From Epichloe hybrida (lineage: Eukaryota > Ascomycota > Sordariomycetes > Hypocreales > Clavicipitaceae): a stretch of 64,000 bases of DNA. Position 1 is the stretch's first letter, and each line of letters begins with the position of its first letter. Positions 23,854 through 36,675 of the stretch are shown here, one piece after another. The translations under genes were made by a program, and so were the position numbers. The stretch is taken from assembly GCA_019022495.1 (NCBI GenBank), contig JAFEKR010000004.1:1922001-1986000 (forward strand), written 5' to 3'. The notes beneath the pieces were generated by a model. That model saw nothing but the letters and a program-made list of their open reading frames with translations. It did no database searches and was not told the origin of the DNA.

Positions 23854-24789
23854 TTAACTCACTTTTTCCTACTTGTTAATACCTAACACCTGTTAGATCT
23901 CCTAGCTCCCCCTTCTTGCCTCCTCTCCCTTTTTTTTTTTTTTTTTTTTTTAATACCATAATTCTAACTTTACTAATAATACTACATCACCCCCTTAAAC
24001 TCCCTTATTATTCTTATTATCGTAATTTTATCCTCCCTATTAATAGTTATTCCCACAATATCTTTAGGTAGCTAGTCCGGGGAATAAAGGCTTTTAATAT
24101 ATCCTTATAGAAACCTAACCTAGGATCTCCCCTTACATGGGATCTATCTAAATTAACAAGCTAGTATAAGGCTTGCCTAACCTAACTATTAATTTAAAAC
24201 AGTCCTTACTAACATGGCTATAACTTTAGAGGTTTGCCTTTATAGGCTACTATTACTATCTCACTAGGTTCAAAAGGCTTTACTCTTTATTACTTATAAC
24301 AGGCCTTCTAGGCAGTAGCCTTAGCCTCTCTATCTATTAACACTATCTCGCGGCATTCTTTAACACTACCTATCTAATATACTACCACATCTCCCTAAAC
24401 TAAATCCTCTAATAGCTAGTTTAAACACTCCTAAAATTCAGCAGACTATCTAGGTATTATTAATAAAGTTAAGAGGGTTACTAAATCTTATTTCGCATAT
24501 TAGGTCAATCTATACAGAACTTCCGCAGGGGAATAACCTATTAAATTAACATATTAATAATTTAATGCCTCTAATACCTTTAGAAGTTAGAGATCCCAGG
24601 TTCTCTTGTTAGTAGTTATCTTATTTAGCATGCTTTATAGGACCTAATTTATAACTTTTACTAGCCTAATACTTTTATAAGACTACCTTAGGGCATTAAT
24701 TAGGTTTACTCCCTTCTCCTTTAGAAATCTTAATAGTTCCACTAACCTAAATACTAGTCCTAGATTAGTGTAAAACCCCTCTAGAGCAA
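23854..24789 (-). mobile_element. Ty3/gypsy relic, 3' part (integrase, PPT, 3' LTR start), inverted
   Basis: On the minus strand from 24,789 the integrase frame continues from 19,266 (LALEGFYTN, FLKEKGVNLINA, RTWDL, GYSPAEVLYR). It ends in AGTTTAAGGGGG (polypurine tract, plus strand 23990-24001) followed by TGATGTAG at 23989, the likely 3' LTR start. The LTR carries a run of about 20 A on the minus strand. Its other end lies beyond the inversion breakpoint at 27,347 to about 27,454. Confidence 0.75.
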
Positions 24790-24794
24790 GTAAT

Positions 24795-25618
24795 TATTGA
24801 AATGTAAGGAGCTAGTTGCCAGCTGGCAACAGCTGTACGGGTGCAAGCTCTACGGTCGGGGACCAATAGGGCTGCAACGTTGAATCAATCAACGCAACGC
24901 AACGGAAGGTTGTGGCAGTTATCAACTAATAGAATTCAATTTAGATCACTTTTATAATATCTTATAAAGCAATAGAATTGATTTTAGATACGTTATACGA
25001 GCAATGCGGCTATTGTTGGTTGAGAGGACTAGCTATCTAGCTAGTTGAAAAGATCTTCTTCCTCTCATAGACCTACCGACCGTATTGGTGGATCCGGGCC
25101 GCTAACGGGGTCTTACGGGCCACTTTTGATTTTCCGCAAAATTCATTTGTATGCAAAAACCAAAAAATCGACTCACTACCATACTAGCTAGCAACCTGTA
25201 TGCACTAACTTTTGGTCCAAAAAATAACCTTACATAAAGAGAAAGCCCTATCTTCAAGCTTCAATTTGCTATATGTGAAACTTTTGTATAACCTCTAGAT
25301 AAAGAGAAAATCATTATTAAAGATAGCTATAGGGTAAGTTATATATAGGGTAACCTGCTTACGTCACCCTAGCTTACGTTACCCTAGCTTACCTAATTAC
25401 TAGTGGCGTGGTTATAGCCACACTTACAGCCATAACGCAATTAACTAATTAGTCATCCACACGGTCGGTCGCAGCTGTTGACAGCTGCGACGCAGCCATT
25501 AATAGCTGCCCTCGCGACTGTTGACAGCTGCAGTGCAGCTATTAGACTTGCAAAGCAAGCTAGTAATAAGAAGGTTCTTTAACTAGAAAAGGGCTAAAAA
25601 TAAGTCTTATTTTTAACA
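24795..25618 (-). repeat. Copia-A 3' LTR, inverted (824 bp)
   Basis: Same length as the 5' LTR at 19267. On the plus strand it is bounded by TATTGAAATG and TTTTTAACA. The inverted TSD GTAAT is at 24790-24794, and the polypurine tract TAAAGGGGG (minus strand) lies just inside at 25619-25627. Confidence 0.92.
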
Positions 25619-27346
25619 CCCCCTTTACAAAAGAATTACATTTAAAGCAATTAGAAGTGTACAAAGAGACTATAGGGAAAAACAACAACTTTTGATAATA
25701 ACAAATAAAAGGGAAAAACAGGAAAAAATAAAAGACCCCCTTTTTGAATTCCTAGCTATTGTTAAATATAGCTCCCTTTTTAACGTTGTTTTTAGTTCCC
25801 TGTTAAAGGGAATTAGTTGTTGGTTTAATAATTATTAAGCCCTAAAAGCTTAATAAAAGCCTGATAAAGAGGTCTAGAAAGAGGCTTCGTAAGACCATCT
25901 GCAGGCATTAACTTCGTATCTAGATATTCGATCTTAGCTAAACCCTCTAAAACCTATTACCTAATATAGTTAAACTTTAGTAATATATGCTTTGTACAAC
26001 TATGTAAAGCAGGGTTATAAGTAGTAGTTATAGCGCCTTAATTATCGCAATATATCTAGATAGGGGGAGAAATAAGGGTTTCTAGCTCCTTAAATAAGCC
26101 CTGAAGCCACTGAAGCTCCCGGAAGGTCTCGCAAATAGCATCAGCTTCAGCTTCTAGTGTTAATAGAGCTATTATACTAGCTTTCTTTAATTTCCAGCTA
26201 ATAGGTCCGCCAGCTAGCTTGAATAGATAAGCATAGGTTAATTTTGAGGTCTTTTTATCCCCTGCAAAATCACTATCGCAATAACCTATTAGGCTTTTGC
26301 TAACTAAACCTTTAGGGTCTCCCCTATAGATAATAGCAAGGAATCTAGTCCCTAATAGATACCTTAGCAGATTTTTAGCTGCTTTTAGGTGTTCTATATA
26401 AGGGCTAGCTAGTGCAGTAGATAACCACTATAGCGTAAAAGCTGTATCAGGCCTTGTAAGTAACATTAGGTACATTATAGTCCCTATAATGCACTAATAA
26501 AGCTTAATTTCGCTAGCTATTAAAAGCTTAGTTATCTGCGTAGCTAAAATACCTAGCTAAAGAGGTATGCTAATAGGCTTACTATCTAGCATATTAAATC
26601 GTTTTAAGGCTTCTAATATATACTAAGATTAATGAATTTTCAGTATTCTATTAGGCCTATCTTGTACGATTTAAACCCCTAAGAAGAATTCAGCAGGCCC
26701 CCTATCTTCTATTAGATAGACTTTATAAAGTTCCTTTTTAAGCCTTTGGATATAAGATAAATCCGGTCTAATTAGAAGACAGTCATTAACGTACGTAATG
26801 ACAAAGGTTTTGGTTAAAGGATTGAAGAAGATAGCTAGGTCAGATATTAAAGGGTTAAATCCTAGGGATTTAAGCACTAATATTAGCGCTTATTGCCATT
26901 CCCTTAAGCTTTGTTTTAGGCCGTATAAAGACTTCTATAATAAAATTACTTAATCTTTAGAAGGTTTCCAGCCAAAACTTCTAGCTAATTTAGCTAGTTT
27001 AGGATTTGCCTCAAGGAATTCAATAAACCCTTCTGGAATAACCATATAAATCTATTGTTATAGCTTACTATTAAGAAAAGCTCCTATAAAATCAATTTAT
27101 TCGATTTCCCAGTTATTCCAAGCCGCCAGGGCTAGTAAAATCCTCCAGCTAGGGGGAATGCTTATGGCAGCAAAGGTCTCTAGGTAATCTAGGCCTTCGA
27201 TTTGCATAAATCCCTTAGTAACAAGTCAAGCCTTATATTTTAAAGAATTATTTTCTTTATCCTTTTTAAGCTTATAAACAAGCCTATTCTTTAGTACTTT
27301 TCAGCCCTTAGGGATTTAATCTTTCCCTATAAATTTAAAAGTACTA
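25619..27346 (-). mobile_element. Copia-A internal region, 3' half (RT and RNase H), inverted
   Basis: Minus-strand reverse transcriptase and RNase H relic. RT includes LKSLGFNPLISDLAIFF, FVITYVNDCLLI (the YVDD box as YVND, a RIP-compatible change) and EDRGPAEFFLGV (26671-26877). RNase H follows towards 25,800. It begins GTACTTTTAAATTTATAG at 27,346, the exact continuation of the forward half that stops at 23,853. Confidence 0.9.
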
Positions 27347-27454
27347 ACTAGCTAATAAATTAGATTACTACTTCTGCCTTATTCTCTCTAATTTTACTAT
27401 CCCTTACCTCTTCTCCTTTATTTTGCTTAATTACTTCTTAGAATTTACACTACA
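27347..27454 (+). repeat. Remainder of the gypsy 3' LTR (tentative)
   Basis: After undoing the inversion, this AT-rich sequence follows directly on the gypsy LTR start. It ends TTTACACTACA at 27454, a plausible CA terminus pairing with TGATGTAG. That would give an LTR of about 244 bp. No second copy is available to confirm the boundary. Confidence 0.4.
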
Positions 27455-28703
27455 GATTAGTAAAGTTAAGAATAGTAGTTAACCCCTAAAGAAGAAAAAA
27501 GCATATATCTTTACCTAGAATCTATTACACTAATTATCTGACTATTAGAAATCGTTAACTACCTAAGTTTTTCTTACCTTCTACTAGGCTCTTTAAGCTA
27601 AGCTTCCCCTTACTTATAGTAATTATAGAAGTTATAATTCCTGCTAAGCTATTAGCGGAATAGCTAGAATTTATAAAGTAGGAGGTAGTAATACTAGCTA
27701 GAAAGAATACTAATCTTAATAAAGTAGTAATAAGGAGGTAGCCTAAGTTTAAGGATTTAGGGTTTAAGGGGAATTTCTCTTACTTACTTACTAACTATCT
27801 TTATTAGAGGAGTAGGATGTAAGCGTGGATTAATCCTAGTATTAGGGGAGTGTTGCTAGGATTAAAAGAGAACTTTCTAATAATTAAATATGAGGGTGAA
27901 GTTCTAGTAAAGATAATAAATAATATAGGGGGGGATAACTTATTTTTCACTATAGGTCTTTAGCTAGGAAAATAGTGTTATCTAATGCTAACTAACTAGT
28001 CCCTAGGTTTATATAACCTTACTATAATGTTAATAGTGTAAAGTCCTAGTATAGGGAGTTTACTACTAGTAAAAACTATTAGAGAAGGGAAAGAAGCAGT
28101 AGTTGAAGGGCTAAAACGAGTCTTTATTAGCTATTGCACTAATAGCTTATATCCTGTGGCAGTCTAGATCTCTAACTAGAATTAGAAAGAAAAATTTGAT
28201 GTAACTAATAACCTTATGGTAGGAACATACTACGACCTAGTTATAGGTTAATGTATTTCCCCTAGCCTTATTATCCTACACTAAGACATGCTCATTAGCG
28301 GAAACATAAGAGCTATTAAGGGTCTAGTGTAATTTATAGCGGGCTAACCTTTAAAAGCCTAAATAACTAAAGAGTTAAAAAAGTTAGGGTTTAGGTAGAA
28401 GTCCCTGACGGAGAGGGGGACCTTAACTTTTAAAGCTTTATTAGATTAGTGTAAGTAAATTCGTAAATAGTTAATAATAGGAAGAATAATTACACTACTA
28501 TGCGCTTATAGGAATAAGACTATTAATAGACTAGCTAGCTTGTTAAGGGAAGATCCTAGAGTGCTTGAGGATGTTACTTAGATGTAATGGCCAGCCCCTT
28601 ACTATGATGAGGCCCTAGGATTTTTTCTGAGTATATTTCCCCTTATAGCTATAATTGAATTTCTGGACTTTATCTTAAAGATAATGGTGGAATTTGTGGA
28701 AGC
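27455..28703 (+). pseudogene. Unidentified long coding relic, N-terminal part
   Basis: A forward frame can be followed from about 27,620 to the Copia-B insertion, with stops only of RIP type. Readable pieces are INPSIRGVLLGLKENFL, NNLMVGTYYDLVIG, LREDPRVLEDVT and APYYDEALGFFLSIFPLIA. It runs into GTGGAAGC and continues in frame after Copia-B at 36,676. I do not recognise the protein. Confidence 0.6.
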
Positions 28704-29534
28704 TGTTAAAAATAAGACCTATTTTTAGCCCTTTTCTAGTTAAAGAACCTTCTTATTACTAGCTTGCTTTGCAAGTCTGACAGCTGCAGTGCAGCTGTCA
28801 ACGGTCGCGAGGGCAGCTATCAATGGCTGCGTCGCAGCTGTCAACAGCTGCGACTGACCGTGTGGATGACTAATTAGTCAATTGCGTTGTGGCTGCAAGT
28901 ATGGCCATAACCACGCCACTAGTAATTAGGTAAGCTAGGGTGACGTAAGCTAGGGTGACGTAAGCAGGTTACCTTATACATAACTTACCCTATAGCTATC
29001 TTTAATAGTGATTTTCTCTTTATCTAAAGGTTATACAAAAGTTTCACATATAGCAAATTAAAGCTTAAAGATAGGGCTTTCTCTTTATATAAGGTTATTT
29101 TTTAGACTAAAAGTTAGTGTATACGGGTTGCTAGCTAGTATAGTGGTGAGTTAATTTTTTGATTTTTGCATACAAATGAATTTTACGGAAAATCAAAAGT
29201 GGCCTGTAAGACCCCGTTAGCGGCCTGGATCCACCAATACGGTTAGTAGGTCTATGAGAGAAAGAAGATCTTTTTAACTAGCTAGATAGCTAGTCCTCTT
29301 AACTAACAACAGCCGTATTGCCTGTATAACGTATCTAAAATCAATTCTATTGCTTTATAAGATATTATAAAAGTAATCTAAATCAAATTCTATTAGTTGT
29401 TAACTGCCATAACCTTCCGTTGCGTTGCGTTAATTAATTCAACGTTGCGGCCCTATCGGTCCCTGACCGTAGAGCTTGCACTTGTATAGCTGTTGCTAGC
29501 TGGTAGCTAGTAACTAGCTCCCTACATTTCAACA
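28704..29534 (+). repeat. Copia-B 5' LTR (831 bp)
   Basis: TGTTAAAAATAAGACC at the start and ATTTCAACA at the end, followed by GGTTATAAGCCCGG. Same length as the 3' LTR at 35845. Confidence 0.93.
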
Positions 29535-29589
29535 GGTTATAAGCCCGGCTCTATCACTATAGATTCCTTTTAGGTCACTTTATGTATAA

Positions 29590-29831
29590 TTATAGAAGAC
29601 TTCCCTTCTATAAAAAAGGAAGGACCTGCGAGAAAGAAGTTTTTTCCCTTCTATAAAAAGGAATCAATTATGGCTATAGAAGACTTCCCTTCTATAAAAA
29701 AGGAAGGATCCGCAAGATAGAAGCTTTTTCCCTTCTATAAAAAGGAATAAATTTTAAATATAGAAGACTTCCCTTCTATAAAAAAGGAAAGACCCGTGAG
29801 ATAGAAGCTTTTCCCTTCTATAAAAAGGAAA
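29590..29831 (+). repeat. Triple leader repeat of Copia-B
   Basis: Same arrangement as 20149-20386: three units with AGAAGACTTCCCTTC and six CTTCTATAAAAA motifs, ending at the gag ATG (29832). Confidence 0.85.
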
Positions 29832-31046
29832 ATGGATACTAAAGGAAAGGGAAAGGGACTTGTTATCCCTAACCCTAGTGCGCAAGAGGTTCTAAATAAC
29901 TAGCTAAAAGAGCAGGCTATTAAGTAACAAGCAACTATAGACTAGTTATTAGAGAAGCTAGAAAGCCTATCTATAACTATAAATAGTCGTATGGAGGGTG
30001 TGAAATCTGATAAGCCCGCTAGTCAGCAGCAAGATTAGCAGCCTGTTCAAGAAAATCAAGCTGAATCTAGCTCTATACAAGCAACCTTTAATAATTTAAT
30101 TATTAAGGAATTTAATAAGAGGGTTTATAGTTTCCTAGAGACTGCTAGGCTTAAAGGAGCTGAAAATTTCGAATAATGGAAACAAGCCCTAACTATCCAA
30201 TTTAGAGCTTTAGGCATGCCTAATTTTCTAGATAATCCGGAGAGTTCTAGGGCGCTAGGGGATCTAGATTAAGCTATTATCCTTATGTTACTAAGGGATA
30301 GTTATATAGAAGGACCCTAAGCCGCTATAACTTGGCAAAAATCACCTGAAGAAGCCTATAATTTACTTGTAAGGCAATATTCACATAGCGTTGAAATCCA
30401 GAGGGGGTCCCTATATTCAGAATTTTATAACCTGAATTTTCAAGAGTTTAAGGGGACTCTAGAGTCCTTTAATACAGTCTTTAATAATCTACTAGCTAGA
30501 TTATTAATTTTAGGGGTCCTGATTGCTCCGATAGATTAGGTTAATTAATATCTTTAATCCCTAAAATCAACCTTCCCTCAGTGGGCTGAGAGGCAATGAT
30601 TCAGCATGCGTACGAATAGGGCTATAGGGGCTCCCCTAGATGCCCTAAATCTTTAATTCTTGATGGCAGACCTTCTAGTAGAACAGAGGGATAAATTATC
30701 TACGGTATCCAAAGCCCTGAATTATAGGGCTAAAAACCTTGAAAAGGGTGCCAAAGAAAAAGAAAAGGCCTCCAAGGATCAGAAGAAGAAAGGAGGCTCT
30801 GAAGAAAATAAGGGCTCTTCTAATTCTAATTCTTCTTCTAATAAGAAGAAGAAAAAGAAGCAAAAAGGTTAAAAATCAGATAAAAAGGATAATAAAGAGA
30901 CCTCTGGAGAGGGATCTTTTATGCTAGGAAATTATAACCTTTCTAACGGTGCTCTTAAACCGTACAAGAAGCCTAGCTTTCATAAGACTAGTTATAAGAG
31001 CTCTAGTGATAGTAGCTCTGATTCTAGCTCTAGTGAATCGGATGAT

Positions 31047-31867
31047 TATTAAAATGTAGGGAGCTAGTTGCCAGCTGGCAACAGCTGTACGGGTGCAAGC
31101 TCTACGGTCGGGGACCAATAGGGCTGCAACGTTGAATTAATCAACGCAACGCAACGGAAGGTTGTGGTAGTTATCAACTAATAGAATTCGATTTAGATCA
31201 CTTTTATGATATCTTATAGAGCAATAGAATTGATTTTAGATATGTTGTACGGGCAATGCGGCTGTTAGTTGAGAGGACTAGCTATCTAGCTAGTTGAAAA
31301 GATCTTCTTCCTCTCATAGACCTACTGACCGTATTGGTGGATCCGGGCCGCTAATGGGGTCTTACGGGCCACTTTTGATTTTCCGCAAAATTCATTTGTA
31401 TGCAAAAATCAAAAAATCGACTCACCACCATACTAGCTAGCAACCCGTATGCACTAACTTTTGGTCCAAAAAATAACCTTGCATAAAGAGAAAGCCCTAT
31501 CTTTAAGCTTTAATTTGCTATATGTGAAACTTTTGTACGACCTCTAGATAAAGAGAAAATCGCTGTTAAAGATAGCTATAGGGTAAGTTATGTGTAGGGT
31601 AACCTGCTTACGTCACCCTAGCTTACGTCACCCTAGCTTACCTAATTACTAGTGGCGTGGTTGTAGCCACACTTGTAGCCACAACGCAATTGACTAATTA
31701 GTCATCCACACAGTTGGTCGCAGCTGTTGACAGCTGCGACGTAGCCATTGATAGCTGCCCTCGCGACCGTTGACAGCTGCAGTGCAGCTGTCAGACTTGC
31801 AAAGCAAGCTAGTAATAAGAAGGTTCTTTAACTAGAAAAGGGCTAAAAATAGGTCTTATTTTTAACA
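31047..31867 (-). repeat. Solo LTR of the same copia family inside Copia-B gag-pol
   Basis: 821 bp in reverse orientation (plus strand starts TATTAAAATG and ends TTTTTAACA), flanked by a perfect 5-bp TSD ATGAT at 31042-31046 and 31868-31872. Removing it rejoins SSESDD to DENQEIK of the polyprotein. A full element was presumably lost by LTR-LTR recombination. Confidence 0.93.
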
Positions 31868-34800
31868 ATGATGAAAATCAAGAAATTAAAACCTTAAATG
31901 GTTTTAATTATTACAGCAAAGACATGAAAAAGGCCCTATTATATGATACAGGTTCGACTGTATATATTGTTAATTCTAGGGAGGTCTTTAGGGATTATAC
32001 CCCCTATAAAAAGGGGGAATCCGACCCTATTATAACTGGTGGTGGCCCTATTTACGCTAAGGGTCACGGTAGTGCTGTTTTTGAGGTCTTATATCAGAAA
32101 AATCTAGCTAAATATAGGACCTTAGTGCTTAAAGATGCGCTATATTTTCCTTAGCTTGATGTTAATATAGTTAGTGGACTTACGCACTATATATCTGGTG
32201 GTTGCCTTATAAAAAACCTACTTTATCTTAAAGATAGGTCTCTTATTGCAACCTTAGATATAGAAAAACATGGTTTTTTCTTCCACGTTAAAAACCAATC
32301 TACGCCTAAGTTATCTAAAGGGCCCTGTAATAATTCGCATTATATCCGACCTTTTACCTACGCCGCTTTTAAGGGTCATAGCTATCCGATTAGCTACCCT
32401 ATAGAGGTTCAAATTCCCTTTAAAAAGCCGGATTGGGCTTCTAATTTAGATGAAATCGACGAAAATGATGATGATATTGAAGAAATCGTACGGGATGATT
32501 TAGGGGAATTAGTCCTTTCTTCTTTGCCTATAGCCCTAGGTTAGGTCCCTTATAAATCTAAGGAAATAGATTTAGGGGTGTTAGAGGGCCCTAGTAGAGG
32601 AAAAGAGTCCCTAATACCTCTCTAAGAGGCCTGTGGTTCTCAAGGGGCCTAGCAGGGGACTAGTAAAGAGGGCCCTAGTCTAGATCCTAATTCAGACCCT
32701 AAGGATCTTTAATATTAATAGTTATTAGAACTAGCTAGCCTATGGCATGTATGATTAGGGCACCTAGGTCTTCCTTTACTAAAGAAAACTAGCCTTATAA
32801 CTAAAGGAATCCCTGATTTTTCTAAAATTAAGGATAAGGATTTTAGATGTATTGCTTGTGATCAATCCAAGGCAGTTAGAAGACCTAGGAAATTAGCTAT
32901 CCCTGACCCCCCAAGAGCTCTAGATTAAATAGAGGGGGATACGCTAAAAATCAGTCCTACGCCGTACAATAAACAGTTAATTTGCTTATTTTTAGTTGAT
33001 CGAAAGACTAGATATAAGTGGGTTATCTTATTACCTAATAAGGAAGGCCTAACTGTTTATAAGGCTATTAAAGGCTTCTTTAGAGGGCTTAAAAATCAAC
33101 TAGGTTAATATCCTAGGCACTTTCACTTCAATGGGGGCTAGGAAATTAATTCTAGTTGTTAAGCTTAGTTGAATTCTAAAGGGATTAAATTTACGACTTC
33201 TAGTCCCTATATCCATGAGCAAAATAGATTAGCAGAACGTTCAATTCGTACTATTCTAGATTAATTAAAGGCTACTATCCAGTGGGCAAAATTACTGTTA
33301 TTTTTATGGTGTTTTATATTACCTGCAGTTGTTAACCTAGTTAATATAACTGCTAATACCACTAAGGATAAAAGCCCTAAACAGCTGCTATCTAGGGAGC
33401 TAAATTAGCCTTATACAACTAATATTAGCAGTATTAGAGCTATAGGATCTTACTGTGAGATTCTAATCCCCCTGGAAAAACGACCTAAAGCCTAGAAGTT
33501 AGTAGCTAGGACTATCCCTAGAAGACTTTTAGCTACACTAGGTTCTAACACCTACCTAGTGTATATCCCCTCTAAAAGGCTAGTTATAAAGACTAGCTTT
33601 ATTAAGATTATAGAACCTATAGGCCCTATTTCTAAAGGCTTACCTAGGATTTCTATAGGGGATAACCCTTTAGAGGGGGAAAATGATCTAGAAAATAAAA
33701 ATCAATAATATCTAGACTAAGGTTTAAAGGATTATCCTATAGATAACATAGGTATCCCTGTAGGTTAAGAAAAAACACCTATAGGCCCCGAAGAACCCCC
33801 TAAAGGCTTAATTCCAGTGGATCCTATATAGGCGTAGCCTATAACTCAACCAGGAAATCAGGTTTTGACTTCAGACCTTGATTTTGACAAAATTATCGAT
33901 TTTAACCCTAATATTGACCCTATGGATGTTGATATTAGTTCCCCTTCTTCTCTAGATTTTATAAAAGAAATCTACTTTAAGGTACAGGAGAAGCTAAAGG
34001 AAAAGAATTCTATTAGCCCCAAGCCTAAGACCTAGAAGTAGGCTATATCTAGCCTTAAAAGGGATAAATGGATAGAAGCTATGTATAAGGAATACAAACA
34101 GCTTCTAAAGGCTAGTACTTTTAAATTTATAGGGAAAGATTAAATCCCTAAGGGCCGAAAAGTACTAAAGAATAGGCTTATTTATAAGCTTAAAAAGGAT
34201 AAAGAAAATAATCCTTTAAAATATAAGGCTTGACTCGTTGCTAAGGGATTTATGCAAATTAAAGGCCTAGATTACCTAGAGACCTTCGCTGCCATAAGCA
34301 TTCCCCCTAGCTGGAGGATTTTACTAGCCCTAGCGGCTTAGAATAACTAGGAAATCGAACAAATCGATTTTATAGGAGCTTTTCTTAATAGTAAGCTATA
34401 ACAACAGATTTATATAGTTATTCTAGAAGGGTTTATTGAATTCCTTGAGGCAAATCCTAAACTAGCTAAATTAGCTAGAAGTTTTGGCTGGAAACCTTCT
34501 AAAGATCAAGTAATTTTATTACAGAAGTCTTTATATAGCCTAAAACAAAGCTCAAGGGAATGGCAACAAGCGCTAATATTAGTGCTTAAATCCCTAGGAT
34601 TTAACCCTTTAATATCTAACCTAGCTATCTTCTTCAATCCTTTAACCAAAACCTTTGTCATTACGTACGTTAATGACTGTCTTCTAATTGGACCGGATTT
34701 ATCTTATATCTAAAGGCTTAAAAAGGAACTTTATAAAGTCTATCTAATAGAAGATAGGGGGCCTGCTGAATTCTTCTTAGGGGTTTAAATCGTACGAGAT

Positions 34801-35844
34801 AGGCCTAATAGAATACTAAAAATTCATCAATCTTAGTATATATTAGAAGCCTTAAAACGATTTAATATGCTAGATAGTAAGCCTATTAGCATACCTCTTT
34901 AGCTAGGCGTTTTAGCTACGCAGATAACTAAGCTTTTAATAGCTAGCGAAATCAAGCTTTATTAGTGCATCATAGGGACTATAATGTACCTAATGTTACT
35001 TATAAGGCCTGATACAGCTTTTACGCTATAGTGGTTATTTACTACACTAGCTAGCCCTTATATAAAATACCTAAAAGCAGCTAAAAATCTGCTAAGGTAT
35101 CTATTAGGGACTAGATTCCTTGCTATTATCTATAGGGGAGACCCTAAAGGTTTAGTTAGCAAAAGCCTAATAGGTTATTGCGATAGTGATTTTACAGGGG
35201 ATAAAAAGACCTCAAAATTAACCTATGCTTATCTATTTAAGCTAGCTGGCGGACCTATTAGCTGGAAATTAAAGAAAGCTAGTATAATAGCTCTATTAAC
35301 ACTAGAAGCTGAAGCTAATACTATCTGTGAGACCTTCCGGGAGCTTCAGTGGCTTTAGGGCTTATTTAAGGAGCTAAAAACCCCTATTTCTCCCCCTATC
35401 CAGATATATTACGATAATCAAGGCGCTATAACTACTGCTTATAACCCTGCTTTACATAGTTGTATAAAGCATACATTGCTAAAGTTTAACTATATTAGGT
35501 AATAGGTTTTAGAGGGTTTAGCTAAGATTGAATATCTAGATACGAAGTCAATGCCTGCAGATAGTCTTACGAAACCTCTTTCTAGACCTCTTTATCAGGC
35601 TTTTATTAAGCTTTTAGGGCTTAATAATTATTAAACTAATAACTAATTCCCTTTAATAGGGGACTAAAAAACAACGTTAAAAGGGAGCTATATTTAATAA
35701 TAGCTAGGAATTCAAAAAGGGGGCTTTTTTCATATTTTCCTGTTTTTCCCTTTTATCTGTTATTATTAAAAGTTATTGATTTTTCCCTATAGTCTTTTTG
35801 TACACTTCTAATTGCTTTTAAATGTAATTCTTTTGTAGAGGGGG

Positions 35845-36675
35845 TGTTAAAAATAAGACCTATTTTTAGCCCTTTTCTAGTTAAAGAACCTTCTTATTAC
35901 TAGCTTGCTTTGCAAGTCTGACAGCTGCACTGCAGCTGTCAACGGTCGCGAGGGCAGCTATCAATGGCTGCGTCGCAGCTGTTAACAGCTGCGACCGACC
36001 GTGTAAATAACTAATTAGTCAATTGCGTTGTGGCTGCAAGTGTGGCCATAACCACGCCACTAGTAATTAGGTAAGCTAGGGTGACGTAAGCTAGGGTGAT
36101 ATAAGCAGGTTACCCTACATATAACTTACCCTATATCTATCTTTAACAGCGATTTTCTCTTTATCTAGAGGTTGTATAAAAGTTTCACATATAGCAAATT
36201 AAAGCTTAAAGATAGGGCTTTCTCTTTATGCAAGGTTATTTTTTAGACTAAAAGTTAGTGCATACGGGTTACTAGCTAGTATAGTGGTGAGTTAATTTTT
36301 TGATTTTTGTATATAAATGAATTTTACGGAAAATCAAAAGTGGCCTGTAAGACCTCGTTAGCGGCCCGGATCCACTAATACGGTTAGTAGGTCTATAAGA
36401 GGAAGAAGATCTTTTCAACTAGCTAGATAGCTAGTCCTCTTAACTAACAACAGCCGCATTGCCTATACAACGTATCTAAAATCAATTCTATTGCTCTATA
36501 AGATATTATAAAAGTGATCTAAATCGAATTCTATTAGTTATTAACTGCCACAACCTTCCGTTGCGTTGCGTTGATTGATTTAACGTTGCGGCCCTATCGG
36601 TCCCCGACCGTAGAGCTTGCACTTGTACAGCTGTTGCCAGCTGGCAGCTGGTAACTAGCTCCCTACATTTCAATA
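35845..36675 (+). repeat. Copia-B 3' LTR (831 bp)
   Basis: Starts TGTTAAAAATAAGACC directly after AGAGGGGG and ends ATTTCAATA, then TSD GAAGC. Confidence 0.93.

Larger units (their letters stand above)
23854..27346 (-). other. Inverted segment with a breakpoint inside Copia-A
   Basis: Read on the minus strand this segment contains the 3' half of Copia-A (27346-25619), its 3' LTR (25618-24795), the TSD ATTAC (24794-24790), and then the continuation of the gypsy integrase and the gypsy 3' end (24789-23854). Flipping it restores an uninterrupted Copia-A of about 7.1 kb and an uninterrupted gypsy frame. The junctions are GGCTA|ACATT on the left and AAGTAC|TAACT on the right. Confidence 0.88.
28704..36675 (+). 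mobile_element. Copia-B: full-length Ty1/copia retrotransposon, RIP-killed
   Basis: 7,972 bp including an inserted solo LTR, about 7,146 bp without it, with 831-bp LTRs at each end and 5-bp TSD GAAGC (28699-28703 and 36676-36680). The gag ATG is at 29832. The protease site YDTGSTVYIVNS (31,939) is intact. GAG-pre-integrase (CIACDQS), integrase, RT (FVITYVNDCLLI near 34,650, YVDD altered) and RNase H (GYCDSDFTGDKK near 35,170; MPADSLTKPLS near 35,550) follow in copia order. The frame ends at 35632-35634, then polypurine AGAGGGGG precedes the 3' LTR. There are many in-frame TAG/TAA stops. It lies in the unidentified relic. Confidence 0.95.

Noticed and set aside
23931..23951. T-run of about 20 as the tail of a LINE inserted in reverse
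   Set aside because: Read on the minus strand it lies 40 nt after a gypsy polypurine tract and TGATGTAG LTR start, so it is inside the gypsy 3' LTR, not after a LINE ORF.
31047..31867. Reverse LTR as evidence for a second full copia element inside Copia-B
   Set aside because: Perfect ATGAT duplications sit directly on both sides of the single LTR, so only a solo LTR remains.
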